DNA of 64,000 bases from an uncultured Ruminococcus sp. (GCA_902776945.1 CACYSH010000001.1:22882-86881); one strand, 5' to 3'; counted from the first letter of the stretch, positions 9,013 through 18,158 are shown. The notes: a model not told the origin generated them from the letters alone. Translations and numbers: made by a program.

Positions 9013-9334
9013 GGATAATTTGAGTTTTTTTATTATTTAAGCCATAAAGAACGTGTAAAAAAATACAGCACAAAAAGTTGCTAAAATATAAATATTGCAC
9101 AAAAATGCAAAACTCTAACAAACTGATACCGTAAATAATATCAGCCGAGGGGGAAAAATCACTCCCCGCAGGCTGATTCCGGCGGCGAGTGAACTCCCTA
9201 TTTATATTATATACTGACAAATACGATTTGTCAAGCCTATTTTTCAACATTTAGCATAAAAAAAGAATTTGTCCAAATAAAGGTCACGCTTGCGGATAAA
9301 ATATCAATATTTAGTAAAATAATCTTTCGGTATC
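9013..9334. other. Divergent intergenic region with a small inverted repeat
   Basis: No gene seen. TCAGCC at 9141 and GGCTGA at 9171 flank a GGGGG/CCCC core, giving a possible hairpin of unknown role. Confidence 0.4.
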
Positions 9335-9363
9335 TTGACAAAGCGAACCAAAAATGCTACAAT
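9335..9363 (+). promoter_or_regulatory. Consensus promoter
   Basis: TTGACA, 17-base spacer, TACAAT, located about 50 bases before the GTG start at 9417. Confidence 0.75.
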
Positions 9364-9416
9364 GAATATATAGCGGCATTTTTACAGCAGCCGCACGGGA
9401 AACGGAGTGAGAAAGA

Positions 9417-10040
9417 GTGAGTTCGGGCAGCGGGATAAATACGGTTTCCGGCAGCGCGGAAAATGCGCCGACTGAAAGGGCAATGAGGAAATATGCCGTT
9501 TACAAGTCCAAGACGGGCTTTTATTGTTATGAATATCACGACACGCTCGAATCGCTTGAAGGGACGATGTTCGCACAGATCATCACCGAAGAGCAGCTGC
9601 CCGTAGTGCTTGACGGCAAGGGCGGCTATTACCGTTTTACCGACGGCGACTACAATTTTGTGGAGGTCATTGAATCCGACAAGGAAGACCCTCTGCCGCT
9701 TGAAAAGATGTTTTTCAAGAATGACGATGATTTCAAGCTCGGTTGGATGTCTCCCGACGGCGATACATATTCCTGCGATTTTACGGGACATACCAAAGCC
9801 GCGATAATGATATGCAAGAAGTATTTCCCACACGCGAGACTTCCCGAAAGAACGCTCGGCAAGGCGGGCTGGCTGAAAATAATCGACTCGTGGGACGGCA
9901 CCGAAAGACAGCACGGGCAGTTTGTTTATTCGCTGACGGGAAGGCTTACCAACCGCCAGGCGGACAGGCTTTTTGATTTGGGACTGTATAATAATCCCGA
10001 AGTAAAGGAGATGCTCGGAGCGAGCGAGAATGAATGGTGA
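9417..10040 (+). CDS. Hypothetical cytoplasmic protein
   Basis: 207 residues, not recognised. GTG start, 8-10 bases after CGGAGTGAG. The first 25 residues are low complexity (Ser/Gly/Ala), followed by an alpha/beta region with YKSKTGFYCYEY, several acidic loops (DNDD-like) and a C-terminal helical part (LTNRQADRLFDLG). No membrane segment or signal peptide. A consensus promoter lies directly upstream, and the small zinc-ribbon gene begins 26 bases after its stop, so the two are probably co-transcribed. No function is proposed. Confidence 0.68.
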   Translation: MSSGSGINTVSGSAENAPTERAMRKYAVYKSKTGFYCYEYHDTLESLEGTMFAQIITEEQLPVVLDGKGGYYRFTDGDYNFVEVIESDKEDPLPLEKMFFKNDDDFKLGWMSPDGDTYSCDFTGHTKAAIMICKKYFPHARLPERTLGKAGWLKIIDSWDGTERQHGQFVYSLTGRLTNRQADRLFDLGLYNNPEVKEMLGASENEW

Positions 10041-10066
10041 TGGTTTCTCAAATAGGAGGAATTTTC

Positions 10067-10231
10067 ATGAAATGCAGTAACTGCAATGAAGAAATGAAAA
10101 TGGATTATGAGATGAAGGTTCACGGCGCTTCGCTGCTGGCTTATATCTCGCTGAAAAAGGATAAGGACGAGAAGCAGATCAAAGCGGCTGTCTGCCCGAA
10201 GTGCGGCAAGGTCGAGTTTTATACTGCTTGA
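10067..10231 (+). CDS. Small zinc-ribbon protein
   Basis: 54 residues with CSNC near the N-terminus and CPKCG near the C-terminus, the two knuckles of a zinc ribbon. The ATG at 10067 has a perfect AGGAGG eight bases upstream. Possibly a rubredoxin-like fold or a small adaptor; function unknown. It is co-directional with the preceding hypothetical gene. Confidence 0.75.
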   Translation: MKCSNCNEEMKMDYEMKVHGASLLAYISLKKDKDEKQIKAAVCPKCGKVEFYTA

Positions 10232-10263
10232 TTTATCCTGATTTTGGTAAAAGTATTGTTCTC

Positions 10264-10300
10264 CCCCGCACCGCAGTCAAAGACGGTGCGGGGAATTTGT
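10264..10300 (+). terminator. Rho-independent terminator
   Basis: Stem CCCCGCACCG / CGGTGCGGGG with a 10-base loop and an AATTTGTTT tail. Confidence 0.82.
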
Positions 10301-10411
10301 TTGATTCGGAAGTCCGCGTGGAGCCTTGCAATAGTATTATTATGCGGCTGATTTATACAGATGTACAGAAAATTGAAAGCTCACCCGCGGAAAAATCAAT
10401 AAAATGTGATA

Positions 10412-10441
10412 TTTACAAAGCCCGCGGCGGTGTGGTATAAT
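10412..10441 (+). promoter_or_regulatory. Promoter of the topoisomerase genes
   Basis: TTTACA, 18-base spacer, TATAAT, about 55 bases before the first topoisomerase gene. Confidence 0.6.
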
Positions 10442-10493
10442 AATATTTGAATTTTAAAACTGCTACGATTACGGAAGGAATGTGTGAGTTTTG

Positions 10494-12491
10494 ATGACAA
10501 ATAAGAAAAACGACTACGGCAACGATTCGATCGAGGTGCTTGAGGGCGCTGACAGAGTAAGAAAACGTCCGGCTGTTATTTTCGGTTCCGACGGTCTGGA
10601 GGGCTGCAAGCATTCGGTCTTTGAGATCCTTTCCAATTCGATAGACGAGGCTCGCGACGGTCACGGCAGCAAGATAATTCTCACCAAGTTCGCCGACGGC
10701 AGCTTTCAGGTCGAGGACTTCGGACGCGGCTGCCCCGTGGACTTTAACCCCGTTCAGCAGCGCTATAACTGGGAGCTTGTTTACTGCGAATTGTACGCCG
10801 GAGGCAAATATCACAACAACGACGGCGCGGGCTACGAATTTTCGCTCGGCTTGAACGGTCTCGGCGCGTGCGCCACACAGTATGCCAGCGAATATATGGA
10901 CGTTACCGTTTACCGCGACGGTTGCGAATATTCCCTGCATTTCGAAAAGGGCGAGAACGTCGGAGGTCTTAAAAAGAAGGAATTTAAAGGCAAACGCACA
11001 GGAACGATCCAGCGCTGGAAACCCGACCTCGAAGTGTTTACCGAGATCGACATAGAGCCTGATTACTTTGTCGATATGCTCAAAAAGCAGGCGGTCGTAA
11101 ATCCGAATGTGGAATTTATCCTGCGGCAGGAAAAGCCCGATGGCGAGTTTGAGCAGCAGAGCTTTATCTATGAAAACGGCATTTCGGACTATGTTGCGGA
11201 GATAGTCGGCGAAAACGCGCTGACTTCCGTGCAGTACGTCACGGGCGACGGCATGGGTCGCGACCGCGCCGACATGGACGATTACCGTGTTAAGCTCGGC
11301 GTGGCGTTCACCTTCTCGAACAAGGTGAAAATTACCGAATACTTCCACAATTCGAGCTTTCTGGAGCATGGCGGCTCGCCCGAAGACGCGGTAAAGCTCG
11401 CGTTCACCTACATGATCAACAAGTGGATAAAGGATAACAATAAATATACAAAGAACGAAAAGCCCATAAGCTACTCCGATGTGGAGGAATGCCTTGTGCT
11501 GGTTTCGTCGAGCTTTTCGACCGTCACAAGCTACGCAAATCAGACTAAAAAGGCTATCTCGAACAAGTTCATCAAGGACTACATGAACGAGTTTTTGCGG
11601 CATCAGCTGGAGGTCTACTTCATCGAAAAGCCCGACGAGGCGCAGAAGATCTGCGAACAGGTGCTTATCAACAAGCGCAGCCGCGAAAAGGCGGAGGAAA
11701 CGCGCCTTAATATCTCGAAGCAGCTGACTCAGAAGATCGACCTCGCAAATCAGGTGGCGAAGTTCAACGACTGCCGCTCTAAAGACGTGTCAAAGCGCGA
11801 GCTTTACATCGTGGAGGGCGATTCGGCGTTAGGTTCGGTAAAAATGGCGCGTGACGCGGAATTTCAGGCAGTCATTCCGATTCGCGGAAAAATACTCAAC
11901 TGTCTGAAAGCCGACTACGCCCGCATTTTCAAGAGTGAGATAATCACCGACCTGATAAAAGTCCTCGGCTGCGGCGTTGAGGTGCAGACCAAATCTAACA
12001 AGGAGCTTTCGACGTTCAATCTGAACGGTCTGCGCTGGAACAAGATCATAATCTGTACCGATGCCGATTACGACGGCTTCCAGATAAGAACGCTTGTTCT
12101 TACGATGATCTACCGCCTTGCGCCCACGCTTATCAATATGGGCTATGTCTACATCGCGGAGTCGCCGCTGTTCGAGATAACCGTTACCGAAAAGAACAAG
12201 GAAAAGACCTATTTCGCCTACGACGAGAGCGAAAAGGCGGACATTTTAAAGAAGATCGGCAGCAAGAAATATACTTTACAGCGCTCGAAAGGACTTGGCG
12301 AGAACGAGCCTGAAATGATGAGCCTTACGACGATGAACCCGCAGACACGCAGGCTTATCAAGGTAAATCCCACCGACGCAGACCGCACCGCCGAGATGTT
12401 CGATATGCTTTTAGGCGACAATTTGCAGGCGCGTAAAGACCATATAAACGAGTTCGGGCATGATTATCTCGATCTTGCCGATATTTCGTAA
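10494..12491 (+). CDS. parE: Type IIA DNA topoisomerase, ATPase/TOPRIM subunit (ParE/GyrB-like)
   Basis: 665 residues. The GHKL ATPase domain begins with VLEGADRVRKRP and ILSNSIDEARDG and continues with FGRGCP and GLNGLGACAT, which form the ATP pocket. The TOPRIM domain carries YIVEGDSALGS (catalytic Glu) and CTDADYDGFQIRTL (metal-binding Asp pair). The protein works as a tetramer with the ParC/GyrA-like product of 12739. Several positions normally strongly conserved are changed: VIFGSDG instead of MYIGSTG, EGDSALGS instead of EGDSAGGS, DADYDGFQIRT instead of DADVDGSHIRT. It is therefore probably a divergent ParE or a paralogous topoisomerase, not the housekeeping GyrB. ATG at 10494 directly follows a possible TTG start. 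Confidence 0.88.
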   Translation: MTNKKNDYGNDSIEVLEGADRVRKRPAVIFGSDGLEGCKHSVFEILSNSIDEARDGHGSKIILTKFADGSFQVEDFGRGCPVDFNPVQQRYNWELVYCELYAGGKYHNNDGAGYEFSLGLNGLGACATQYASEYMDVTVYRDGCEYSLHFEKGENVGGLKKKEFKGKRTGTIQRWKPDLEVFTEIDIEPDYFVDMLKKQAVVNPNVEFILRQEKPDGEFEQQSFIYENGISDYVAEIVGENALTSVQYVTGDGMGRDRADMDDYRVKLGVAFTFSNKVKITEYFHNSSFLEHGGSPEDAVKLAFTYMINKWIKDNNKYTKNEKPISYSDVEECLVLVSSSFSTVTSYANQTKKAISNKFIKDYMNEFLRHQLEVYFIEKPDEAQKICEQVLINKRSREKAEETRLNISKQLTQKIDLANQVAKFNDCRSKDVSKRELYIVEGDSALGSVKMARDAEFQAVIPIRGKILNCLKADYARIFKSEIITDLIKVLGCGVEVQTKSNKELSTFNLNGLRWNKIIICTDADYDGFQIRTLVLTMIYRLAPTLINMGYVYIAESPLFEITVTEKNKEKTYFAYDESEKADILKKIGSKKYTLQRSKGLGENEPEMMSLTTMNPQTRRLIKVNPTDADRTAEMFDMLLGDNLQARKDHINEFGHDYLDLADIS

Positions 12492-12500
12492 GACACGGTT

Positions 12501-12719
12501 ATGACTATTGTAATAATATTGCTGCTTGTCTGCGCGGCGGCGGGGCTTGCTGTTTCCGCCGTGATGACTGTGAAGCTGTTCAAGGGCTTCACCGCCGATG
12601 AGACCGCGGAGGGCAGGATAAAACGCTTGAAACAATACCGTATCCGGATAATAATTACCTATATTATAACCGTCGGGCTGATAACTGCGGCGGCAGTTCT
12701 GAAAATGATAAATCGCTGA
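12501..12719 (+). CDS. Small membrane protein between the topoisomerase subunits
   Basis: 72 residues with two hydrophobic helices (about 2-26 and 48-68) separated by a short polar loop (TADETAEGRIKR). It begins 9 bases after the parE-like stop and ends 19 bases before the parC-like start, so it is translated in the same operon. No clear ribosome site; translational coupling is likely. Function unknown. Confidence 0.6.
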   Translation: MTIVIILLLVCAAAGLAVSAVMTVKLFKGFTADETAEGRIKRLKQYRIRIIITYIITVGLITAAAVLKMINR

Positions 12720-12738
12720 CCGAAAGGGAAGGAAAGTA

Positions 12739-14985
12739 ATGGCAAAGAAACCAACAAAAAAAGAACCCAAGTTAGATAAGAACAAATTCCCCGACGCATA
12801 CATAGCGGGCGGCGGAACGGTGGTCGAGGAGGCTATAACCGACACCCTCGAAAAGAACTATATGCCCTACGCCATGAGCGTTATCGTGTCGAGAGCGTTC
12901 CCCGAGATAGACGGCTTCAAGCCATCGCACCGCAAAATACTTTATACTATGTACAAAATGGGTCTGCTGACGGGCGCACGAACCAAGTCGGCGAATATAG
13001 TCGGGCAGACCATGAAGCTCAATCCGCACGGCGATCAGGCTATCTACGAAACAATGGTTCGTCTTGCCCGCGGAAACGAGACCCTGCTGCACCCCTACGT
13101 TGACAGCAAGGGCAACTTCGGCAAGGCTTATTCACGCGATATGTCCTACGCTGCCTCGCGTTACACCGAAGCAAAGCTGGCTCCGATCTGTGCCGAGCTT
13201 TTTAACGACATCGACAAGGACACCGTGGATTTCGTGCCGAACTACGACAACGAAATGCTCGAACCCACGCTGCTGCCTGCGGCTTTTCCCTCGATACTCG
13301 TAAACGCTAACGTGGGTATCGGCGTTTCTATGGCTTCGTCGGTATGCTCGTTCAATTTGCAGGAGATATGCGAAACGACGATAAATCTCATGAAAGACCC
13401 GAACTGCGACCTGCTCGATACGCTGAAAGGACCTGATTTCGCGGGCGGCGGGCTGATGCTCTACGATGAGGACACCCTGAATGATGTCTACCGCACGGGG
13501 CGCGGCTCGATAAAGCTCCGCGCAAAGTGGGAGTACGACAAGCCGAATAACGCGATAATCATTAGCGAGATACCCGCGACCACGACCGTTGAGGTCATAA
13601 TCGAGAAGATAATCGCGGGCGTTAAGGCGGGCAAGCTGCGCGAGATCTCGAACGTCCGCGACGACACCGACCTTTCGGGTCTTACCATAACTATCGACCT
13701 GAAAAAAGGCAGCGACCCCGACAAGGTAATGCAGCGGCTGTTCCGCATGACCCCCTTGCAGGACGCTTACGCCTGCAATTTCAATATTTTGGTACACGGC
13801 TATCCGAAGGTAATGGGTGTGCGCGAGATACTTGACGAGTGGATAAAATTCCGCGTTGACTGCGTTCGCCGCCGCACCAATTTCGACCTTGCGAAAAAGC
13901 GCGAAAAGCTGCATTTGCTCGAAGGTCTTGAAAAGATACTGCTCGACATCGACAAGGCGGTGAAGATCGTCCGCGAGACCGAAGAAGAATCGGACGTTGT
14001 GCCGAATCTGATGATAGGCTTCGGTATCGACGAGATACAGGCGGAGTATGTCGCGGAGATAAAGCTGCGCCACCTCAACCGCGAGTACATTTTAAAGCGC
14101 ACCAAGGACATCGAAGACCTGAAAGCCGAGATAGCCGCACTTATGGAAATTGCCGAGAGCGACAAGAAGATCAAGGCGGTAATTGCGAAAGAGCTTAAAG
14201 ACATCATCAAGAAATATGCGCAGCCGCGCCGCACACAGTTTTTCTACGCTTCGGACATCGTGGAGCCTGACGAGGACGACGAAACGCCTGATTTCCCCTG
14301 CACGCTGTTTGTCACCGAAAGCGGCTATTTCAAGAAGATTCTGCCGAACAGTCTGCGCATGGCGAGCGAGCAGAAGCTCAAAGAGGGCGACCGCGTTTCG
14401 CAGGAGATCGAGACCACCAACCGCGCCGAGCTGCTGTTCTTTACGACGGGCGGCAACTGCTACAAGTCGCGGGTGTCGGCGTTTGCGGAGACCAAAGCGA
14501 GCGTTATGGGCGACTATATCCCCGCGAAGCTGGGCTTTGACGACGGCGAGGAGCTTGTGGCTGTCGTGAATACGTTTGATTATTCGGGTTATATGATATT
14601 CGTCTATGCGGGCGGCAAGGCGGCGAAGGTTCCGCTCAACGCTTATGAGACCAAGACCAACCGCAAGAAGATCCTGAACGCGCTTTCGGTCAAGGACGGG
14701 ATAGTGGCGGCGCTGTTTGTCGCGGAGAATGAGCAGATAATGCTGCGCTCGTCTAATAACCGTGCGATGATCTTTGATACGGCGCTGCTTCTGCCAAAGG
14801 CGACCAAGAACACGATAGGCGTGGCGGTATTTTCGTTGAAGGCGAAGGCGCAGGTCATTTCGGCGAAGGTGGTAAGCGCCGAAGAAGCGGACGCGCTGAA
14901 AAAGTATTGTTTCAAGACGATACCGACAACGGGCGCTTTGGCGAAGGATCTGCCCGACCCCGATCAGATAGATATGAAGCTGTAA
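12739..14985 (+). CDS. parC: Type IIA DNA topoisomerase, breakage-reunion subunit (ParC/GyrA-like)
   Basis: 748 residues. The breakage-reunion domain begins with YMPYAMSVIVSRAFPEIDGFKPSHRK and contains the catalytic tyrosine in SRYTEAK (Tyr142) that forms the transient link to DNA. A coiled-coil tower (about 370-480) and a C-terminal beta-pinwheel-like part follow. In the quinolone-resistance region the motif reads NPHGDQAIYETMVR: Gln100 occupies the place of Ser83 and Glu104 that of Asp87 of E. coli GyrA. The ribosome site AAAGGGAAGGAAAG precedes the ATG. A terminator follows directly. Confidence 0.88.
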   Translation: MAKKPTKKEPKLDKNKFPDAYIAGGGTVVEEAITDTLEKNYMPYAMSVIVSRAFPEIDGFKPSHRKILYTMYKMGLLTGARTKSANIVGQTMKLNPHGDQAIYETMVRLARGNETLLHPYVDSKGNFGKAYSRDMSYAASRYTEAKLAPICAELFNDIDKDTVDFVPNYDNEMLEPTLLPAAFPSILVNANVGIGVSMASSVCSFNLQEICETTINLMKDPNCDLLDTLKGPDFAGGGLMLYDEDTLNDVYRTGRGSIKLRAKWEYDKPNNAIIISEIPATTTVEVIIEKIIAGVKAGKLREISNVRDDTDLSGLTITIDLKKGSDPDKVMQRLFRMTPLQDAYACNFNILVHGYPKVMGVREILDEWIKFRVDCVRRRTNFDLAKKREKLHLLEGLEKILLDIDKAVKIVRETEEESDVVPNLMIGFGIDEIQAEYVAEIKLRHLNREYILKRTKDIEDLKAEIAALMEIAESDKKIKAVIAKELKDIIKKYAQPRRTQFFYASDIVEPDEDDETPDFPCTLFVTESGYFKKILPNSLRMASEQKLKEGDRVSQEIETTNRAELLFFTTGGNCYKSRVSAFAETKASVMGDYIPAKLGFDDGEELVAVVNTFDYSGYMIFVYAGGKAAKVPLNAYETKTNRKKILNALSVKDGIVAALFVAENEQIMLRSSNNRAMIFDTALLLPKATKNTIGVAVFSLKAKAQVISAKVVSAEEADALKKYCFKTIPTTGALAKDLPDPDQIDMKL

Positions 14986-14990
14986 AAAAA

Positions 14991-15020
14991 GCCCCGTTCA
15001 GAGCGAGAACGGGGCTTTTT
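14991..15020 (+). terminator. Rho-independent terminator of the topoisomerase operon
   Basis: Stem GCCCCGTTC / GAACGGGGC with a 7-base loop and a T run, six bases after the stop. Confidence 0.92.
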
Positions 15021-15180
15021 TCAAGATAAAGAGATAAAAGATATGCCAAGTGAGGGGGAAAAATGCCGGTTCCGGCGCACGGACGCTGGAACCCGTGTCT
15101 GTCCTCACCGTATGTTCTCTTGAAAAGCCGAAAAACCGCGCTGTTCAGACAGTTTGTAACCATTTGTAATTAAAATGTAA
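15021..15180. repeat. Degenerate intergenic repeat (GGTGAG...GCCGG type)
   Basis: Contains AAGTGAGGGGGAAAAATGCCGG and CACGGACGCTGGAACCCGTGTCTGTCC, broken here to keep fragments short; similar wording recurs near 17095, 20045 and 26220 in the forward or inverted sense. No gene. Confidence 0.45.
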
Positions 15181-15209
15181 TTGAAATAATTAACAAAATA
15201 TTGTATAAT
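15181..15209 (+). promoter_or_regulatory. Promoter of the cytidylate-kinase-like gene
   Basis: TTGAAA, 17-base spacer, TATAAT, 72 bases before the start codon. Confidence 0.65.
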
Positions 15210-15280
15210 TTATAGAGAATAATTGTACAATGGGTTATTATTGCCTTATATTAATTGTGCAAATGAATGGGGGAGAGAAT

Positions 15281-15976
15281 ATGAGTAAATACAGAGCGAT
15301 CGCAATAGAAAGACAGTATTGCAGCGGCGGCAGAGAGATAGCGAAGCTCGCAGCGGAAAGGCTGGGCTTTGCCTGCTACGACAAGGAGCTTGCCGAAATG
15401 ACCGCCAAGGAACTGGGCGTTCCCTACGAGCAGATCGTGAAATACGAGGAGCTGCCAAGCCCGGTGACGTTCCAGCTTTCGTTCAAAAAGGGCGTTGACC
15501 GCAGTAAGCATATGCACGAGGCTGTTTTCGAGGTGCAGGCGGAAATAATCACCAAGCTGGTGCAGAAGGAGCCGTGCATAATCGTCGGCAGGTGCGCCGA
15601 TTATATCCTTAAAAACAACGTGCCGACGCTTTCGGTGTTCGTTTACGCGACCCACGAAAGCCGCTTGCAGCACGCTATGGAATGCCACGCCCTCACCTAC
15701 GAAGAGGCGCAGTACGCTATCAAGCGCATGGACAAGAAACGCGCCGAGTATTACAAGCTAAACACGCGCAAGGAATGGGACTCCATGACGGGATACGATC
15801 TCTGCATAAACAGCGGCAGACTGGGGCTTGACGGCGCGGCACGGCTGTTAGCGGATTTTGTCAGCGGCTCCGTGAAGAAGGAGGACAGCGCTCTTGCGGC
15901 GTTCCTTCCCGACCCGCCGCCCGGCACGATACCCGCCTCCGCCGCAAAGACTTCCGAAGATGAAGAAGAGGGATAA
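15281..15976 (+). CDS. Cytidylate-kinase-like protein
   Basis: 231 residues of the cytidylate kinase-like family (PF13189 type). It starts with AIAIERQYCSGGREIAKLAA, in which the SGGREIA segment takes the place of a P-loop, followed by CYDKELAEM, a central GRCADYIL motif and RMDKKRAEYYK, typical of the LID region of this family. The Gly-rich ATP-binding element is shortened relative to true Cmk, so nucleotide kinase activity is likely but the substrate is not certain. The last 35 residues are Pro/Ala/Glu rich and probably disordered. GGGGGAGAG precedes the ATG. Confidence 0.8.
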   Translation: MSKYRAIAIERQYCSGGREIAKLAAERLGFACYDKELAEMTAKELGVPYEQIVKYEELPSPVTFQLSFKKGVDRSKHMHEAVFEVQAEIITKLVQKEPCIIVGRCADYILKNNVPTLSVFVYATHESRLQHAMECHALTYEEAQYAIKRMDKKRAEYYKLNTRKEWDSMTGYDLCINSGRLGLDGAARLLADFVSGSVKKEDSALAAFLPDPPPGTIPASAAKTSEDEEEG

Positions 15977-16040
15977 GCCTGCCGTATTCTGCGCGGTCAG
16001 AGAATAGGATTTCGCCGCCGTGACCGAGCTTTTTTAGCAG

Positions 16041-16069
16041 TTGACACCGCGCCGCGATAGTGCTATAAT
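16041..16069 (+). promoter_or_regulatory. Perfect consensus sigma-A promoter
   Basis: TTGACA, 17-base spacer, TATAAT, about 40 bases before the GTG start at 16108. Both hexamers match the consensus exactly. Confidence 0.88.
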
Positions 16070-16107
16070 ATGAATGACCGTATCTGACGAAATTGGAGGT
16101 ATGCAAG

Positions 16108-17082
16108 GTGAAATGCCCGAAATGCGGCGGAATGATATTGCTGAAAAAAGGCGATAAATGCCCGAAATGCGGTGAACCGCTCGCCGACAAAAAGGATAAC
16201 GATAAAGACAAAAGCGATAATAAGGACAGCCGCCGCGAGATCGTTCCCGCCGTAAAGCTAAAAAAGGACGGCGGCGAGGGCGGGGAACTCCGCGAAAAGC
16301 CTGCCCGTGAGAAGGCTGAAACGCAGGAAAGCCCTTCCGACAAGGATAATAAGGATAACAAAGATAATAAAGACAGCCGCAAAAAGCTTGAAAAGCGCAA
16401 AAAGGGTAAGGTCATCGAGGTGAAAACCGCCGACGATAAGCCCGCCGCCGTGCGGAAGATAAATTTTAAGGCGATAGCGATCATTTCAGCCGCTTTCGTG
16501 CTTGTCGTTTTGGTGCTGATTTTGGTGATGAATTACCGCTCTGCGGAGGGCGAAAGGTACGCCGAAAGCGCTTACGACTATATCGGAAAGACCGTCCGCG
16601 ACCTTAACGACGCTATGTCGGGCAAGGTCTACTATGCGGACAGCTCGAAATTCGCGGGCGTGAATAATGCAGTGAGGTTCGACGCTATCGCCGAGAGCGG
16701 CAAGGCGGTCAAGGCGGGCGGCGTGAAGTATCCGCGCTGGGCTGTTACCCTGAAAAACGACAGGAACGGCGGATTCATCAGCGATGTTATCTATACTGAT
16801 TTTTCCGTTGTAAAGAACGATATGCGCGGTGTTAAGACTGACGGCGTTATCAATATTGACAAGTTCAGCGAGGGCGAGAAGAAGAGCAGCGTTCTGCGCG
16901 AGATAAAGCCGCGTCCGTACAGTATAAGCTGTTCGCAGACGGGTATAATTGTGTATACATACAAATATTGGTATAAGCTCGATAACGGAGATGAGCAGGC
17001 GGCGATTTTGCGTGTGGGATTTTCGGAGAAGGGCGATTATAAGTATTCCTCGACGGAGTTGATAATCCCGCCGAATATGTAG
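16108..17082 (+). CDS. Zinc-ribbon membrane protein with extracellular domain
   Basis: 324 residues. N-terminal zinc ribbon (CPKCGG...CPKCGEP), then a 90-residue highly charged Lys/Asp/Glu linker with DNKD repeats, one membrane helix (about 127-148, IAIISAAFVLVVLVLILVM), and a C-terminal 170-residue domain expected outside the cell. The extracellular part is not recognised (motifs YAESAYDYIGKTVRDLND and YSISCSQTGIIVY). GTG at 16108 is preferred because GGAGG lies eight bases upstream; a TTG at 16093 would overlap that site. Possibly a membrane sensor or anchor; function unknown. Confidence 0.75.
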   Translation: MKCPKCGGMILLKKGDKCPKCGEPLADKKDNDKDKSDNKDSRREIVPAVKLKKDGGEGGELREKPAREKAETQESPSDKDNKDNKDNKDSRKKLEKRKKGKVIEVKTADDKPAAVRKINFKAIAIISAAFVLVVLVLILVMNYRSAEGERYAESAYDYIGKTVRDLNDAMSGKVYYADSSKFAGVNNAVRFDAIAESGKAVKAGGVKYPRWAVTLKNDRNGGFISDVIYTDFSVVKNDMRGVKTDGVINIDKFSEGEKKSSVLREIKPRPYSISCSQTGIIVYTYKYWYKLDNGDEQAAILRVGFSEKGDYKYSSTELIIPPNM

Positions 17083-17439
17083 AAAGCTATCGGCGAGACA
17101 GACATGGGATCCAGTGCCCGTGCGCCGGCGAGGGGTCAATCGCACGAGGGTTTTGATTTCTGCACAATTGGGGAATATCCGTGTGCAGGGGCGCAAATTT
17201 GTACGTCCGTGAATTTCCGTGCTCTCGCGTAAATTCTTTGCGAAATATCGCCTGTCGGCATGAACCGTAGGTTCATGCAAACTTCGTTCAGACCGCTCAG
17301 ACTCTGTGGGAAGACACTTTGCACGAACAAGTTCGTGCCACCCCCTTTCCTAAGACTTTTGGTTTGCCCTCGCTTTGCGTGTTTTGGAATATTATTCTTT
17401 GCTTGCGCATAAAATAGATCACAACTTTGTGGCTATGGG
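17083..17439. repeat. Intergenic repeats (families G and A)
   Basis: No gene. About 17093-17145 is a family G copy (GAGACAGACATGGGATCC... GGCGAGGGGTCAATCG), also seen at 20042 and 26222. About 17288-17390 is an inverted family A copy with the palindrome GCACGAACAAGTTCGTGC at 17321-17338 followed by CCTAAGACTTTTGGTTTGCC. Confidence 0.7.
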
Positions 17440-17448
17440 GTGATCTTT

Positions 17449-17853
17449 ATGCGGAGCAGGAAAAATATCCCTGCGGGTGGACTTCTGGGCGCAGCCGCTG
17501 CGGCAGTTTGCGGTTCGGCGGCGGTATTCGTGCTGATACTTGTTTTCGGCTTCATAATGACAAGAATCGACATCGGCGACGGCGTGCTTTCGGTGCTTAC
17601 TTCGGCGGCACTATGCGTCGGAGCGTATTTCGGCGGCTATGTCGCGGCAAGAAAACGCCGTCAAAGCGGTCTGCTTATGGGTACGCTCTCGGGGCTGATG
17701 ATGTTCGGTGTTATCTTCGCGGGTTCGTACTTTTTTGCGGGGACGGCGGGCGGCTTTTCAGGCTCGGCAAAGCTCGTCATGACGCTCGTTTGCGGCGCGG
17801 TCGGCGGCATCGTGGGCGTAAATTCCAAAAGCAACTGGTTCAGGATAAAATAA
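17449..17853 (+). CDS. TIGR04086/YrzE-like membrane protein
   Basis: 134 residues with four hydrophobic helices (about 9-35, 43-62, 72-95, 102-122). Small residues dominate them (GAYFGGYVAARKRRQ between helices 2 and 3), the pattern of the TIGR04086 family found in spore-forming Firmicutes. GGGGTGATC, complementary to the end of 16S rRNA, sits five bases before ATG 17449; a GTG at 17440 overlaps that site. In many Clostridia this gene is next to the SCIFF locus, as here. Biochemical role unknown. Confidence 0.75.
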   Translation: MRSRKNIPAGGLLGAAAAAVCGSAAVFVLILVFGFIMTRIDIGDGVLSVLTSAALCVGAYFGGYVAARKRRQSGLLMGTLSGLMMFGVIFAGSYFFAGTAGGFSGSAKLVMTLVCGAVGGIVGVNSKSNWFRIK

Positions 17854-17939
17854 TTTTATCGGGCGTTCATTTTGCGTTAATAAATACGTCCGCGAAATAT
17901 GCTATAATAATATAAATACTTTAATTGGAGGTAATCACA

Positions 17940-18083
17940 ATGAAGCATATCAAGACCATTAACAAGGCTAACCTCAAGCAGTCTGCGGCAAAGGGCGGCT
18001 GCGGCAAGTGCCAGGCTTCCTGCCAGTCTGCCTGCAAAACTTCCTGCACCGTTGCAAATCAGAAGTGCGCAAGAGAGGACTAA
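17940..18083 (+). CDS. scfA: SCIFF ranthipeptide precursor
   Basis: 47 residues beginning MKHIKTINKANLKQ, with six cysteines at 21, 24, 28, 32, 36 and 43: the six-cysteines-in-forty-five-residues peptide. Established for the family: the radical-SAM maturase ScfB links cysteine sulfur atoms to alpha or gamma carbons of downstream residues, here probably Thr/Ser/Asn between the cysteines. TTGGAGG precedes the ATG, and the maturase gene is 75 bases downstream. A TATAAT at 17903 is a plausible -10 box with no clear -35. Confidence 0.95.
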   Translation: MKHIKTINKANLKQSAAKGGCGKCQASCQSACKTSCTVANQKCARED

Positions 18084-18110
18084 TGCTCGTTCGTTGAGAC
18101 ATTTTCATGA

Positions 18111-18142
18111 AAAGGGACGTTCTCGGAATGTCCCTTTATTTT
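18111..18142 (+). terminator. Attenuating hairpin between scfA and scfB
   Basis: Stem AAAGGGAC / GTCCCTTT with an 11-base loop and ATTTTTT tail. It would let the precursor be made in excess of the enzyme by partial termination. Confidence 0.65.
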
Positions 18143-18158
18143 TTGGAGGTATATTTCT

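Noticed and set aside
9141-9176. Riboswitch or structured RNA upstream of the 9417 gene
   Set aside because: Only one small inverted repeat lies here, upstream of the promoter and therefore outside the transcript.
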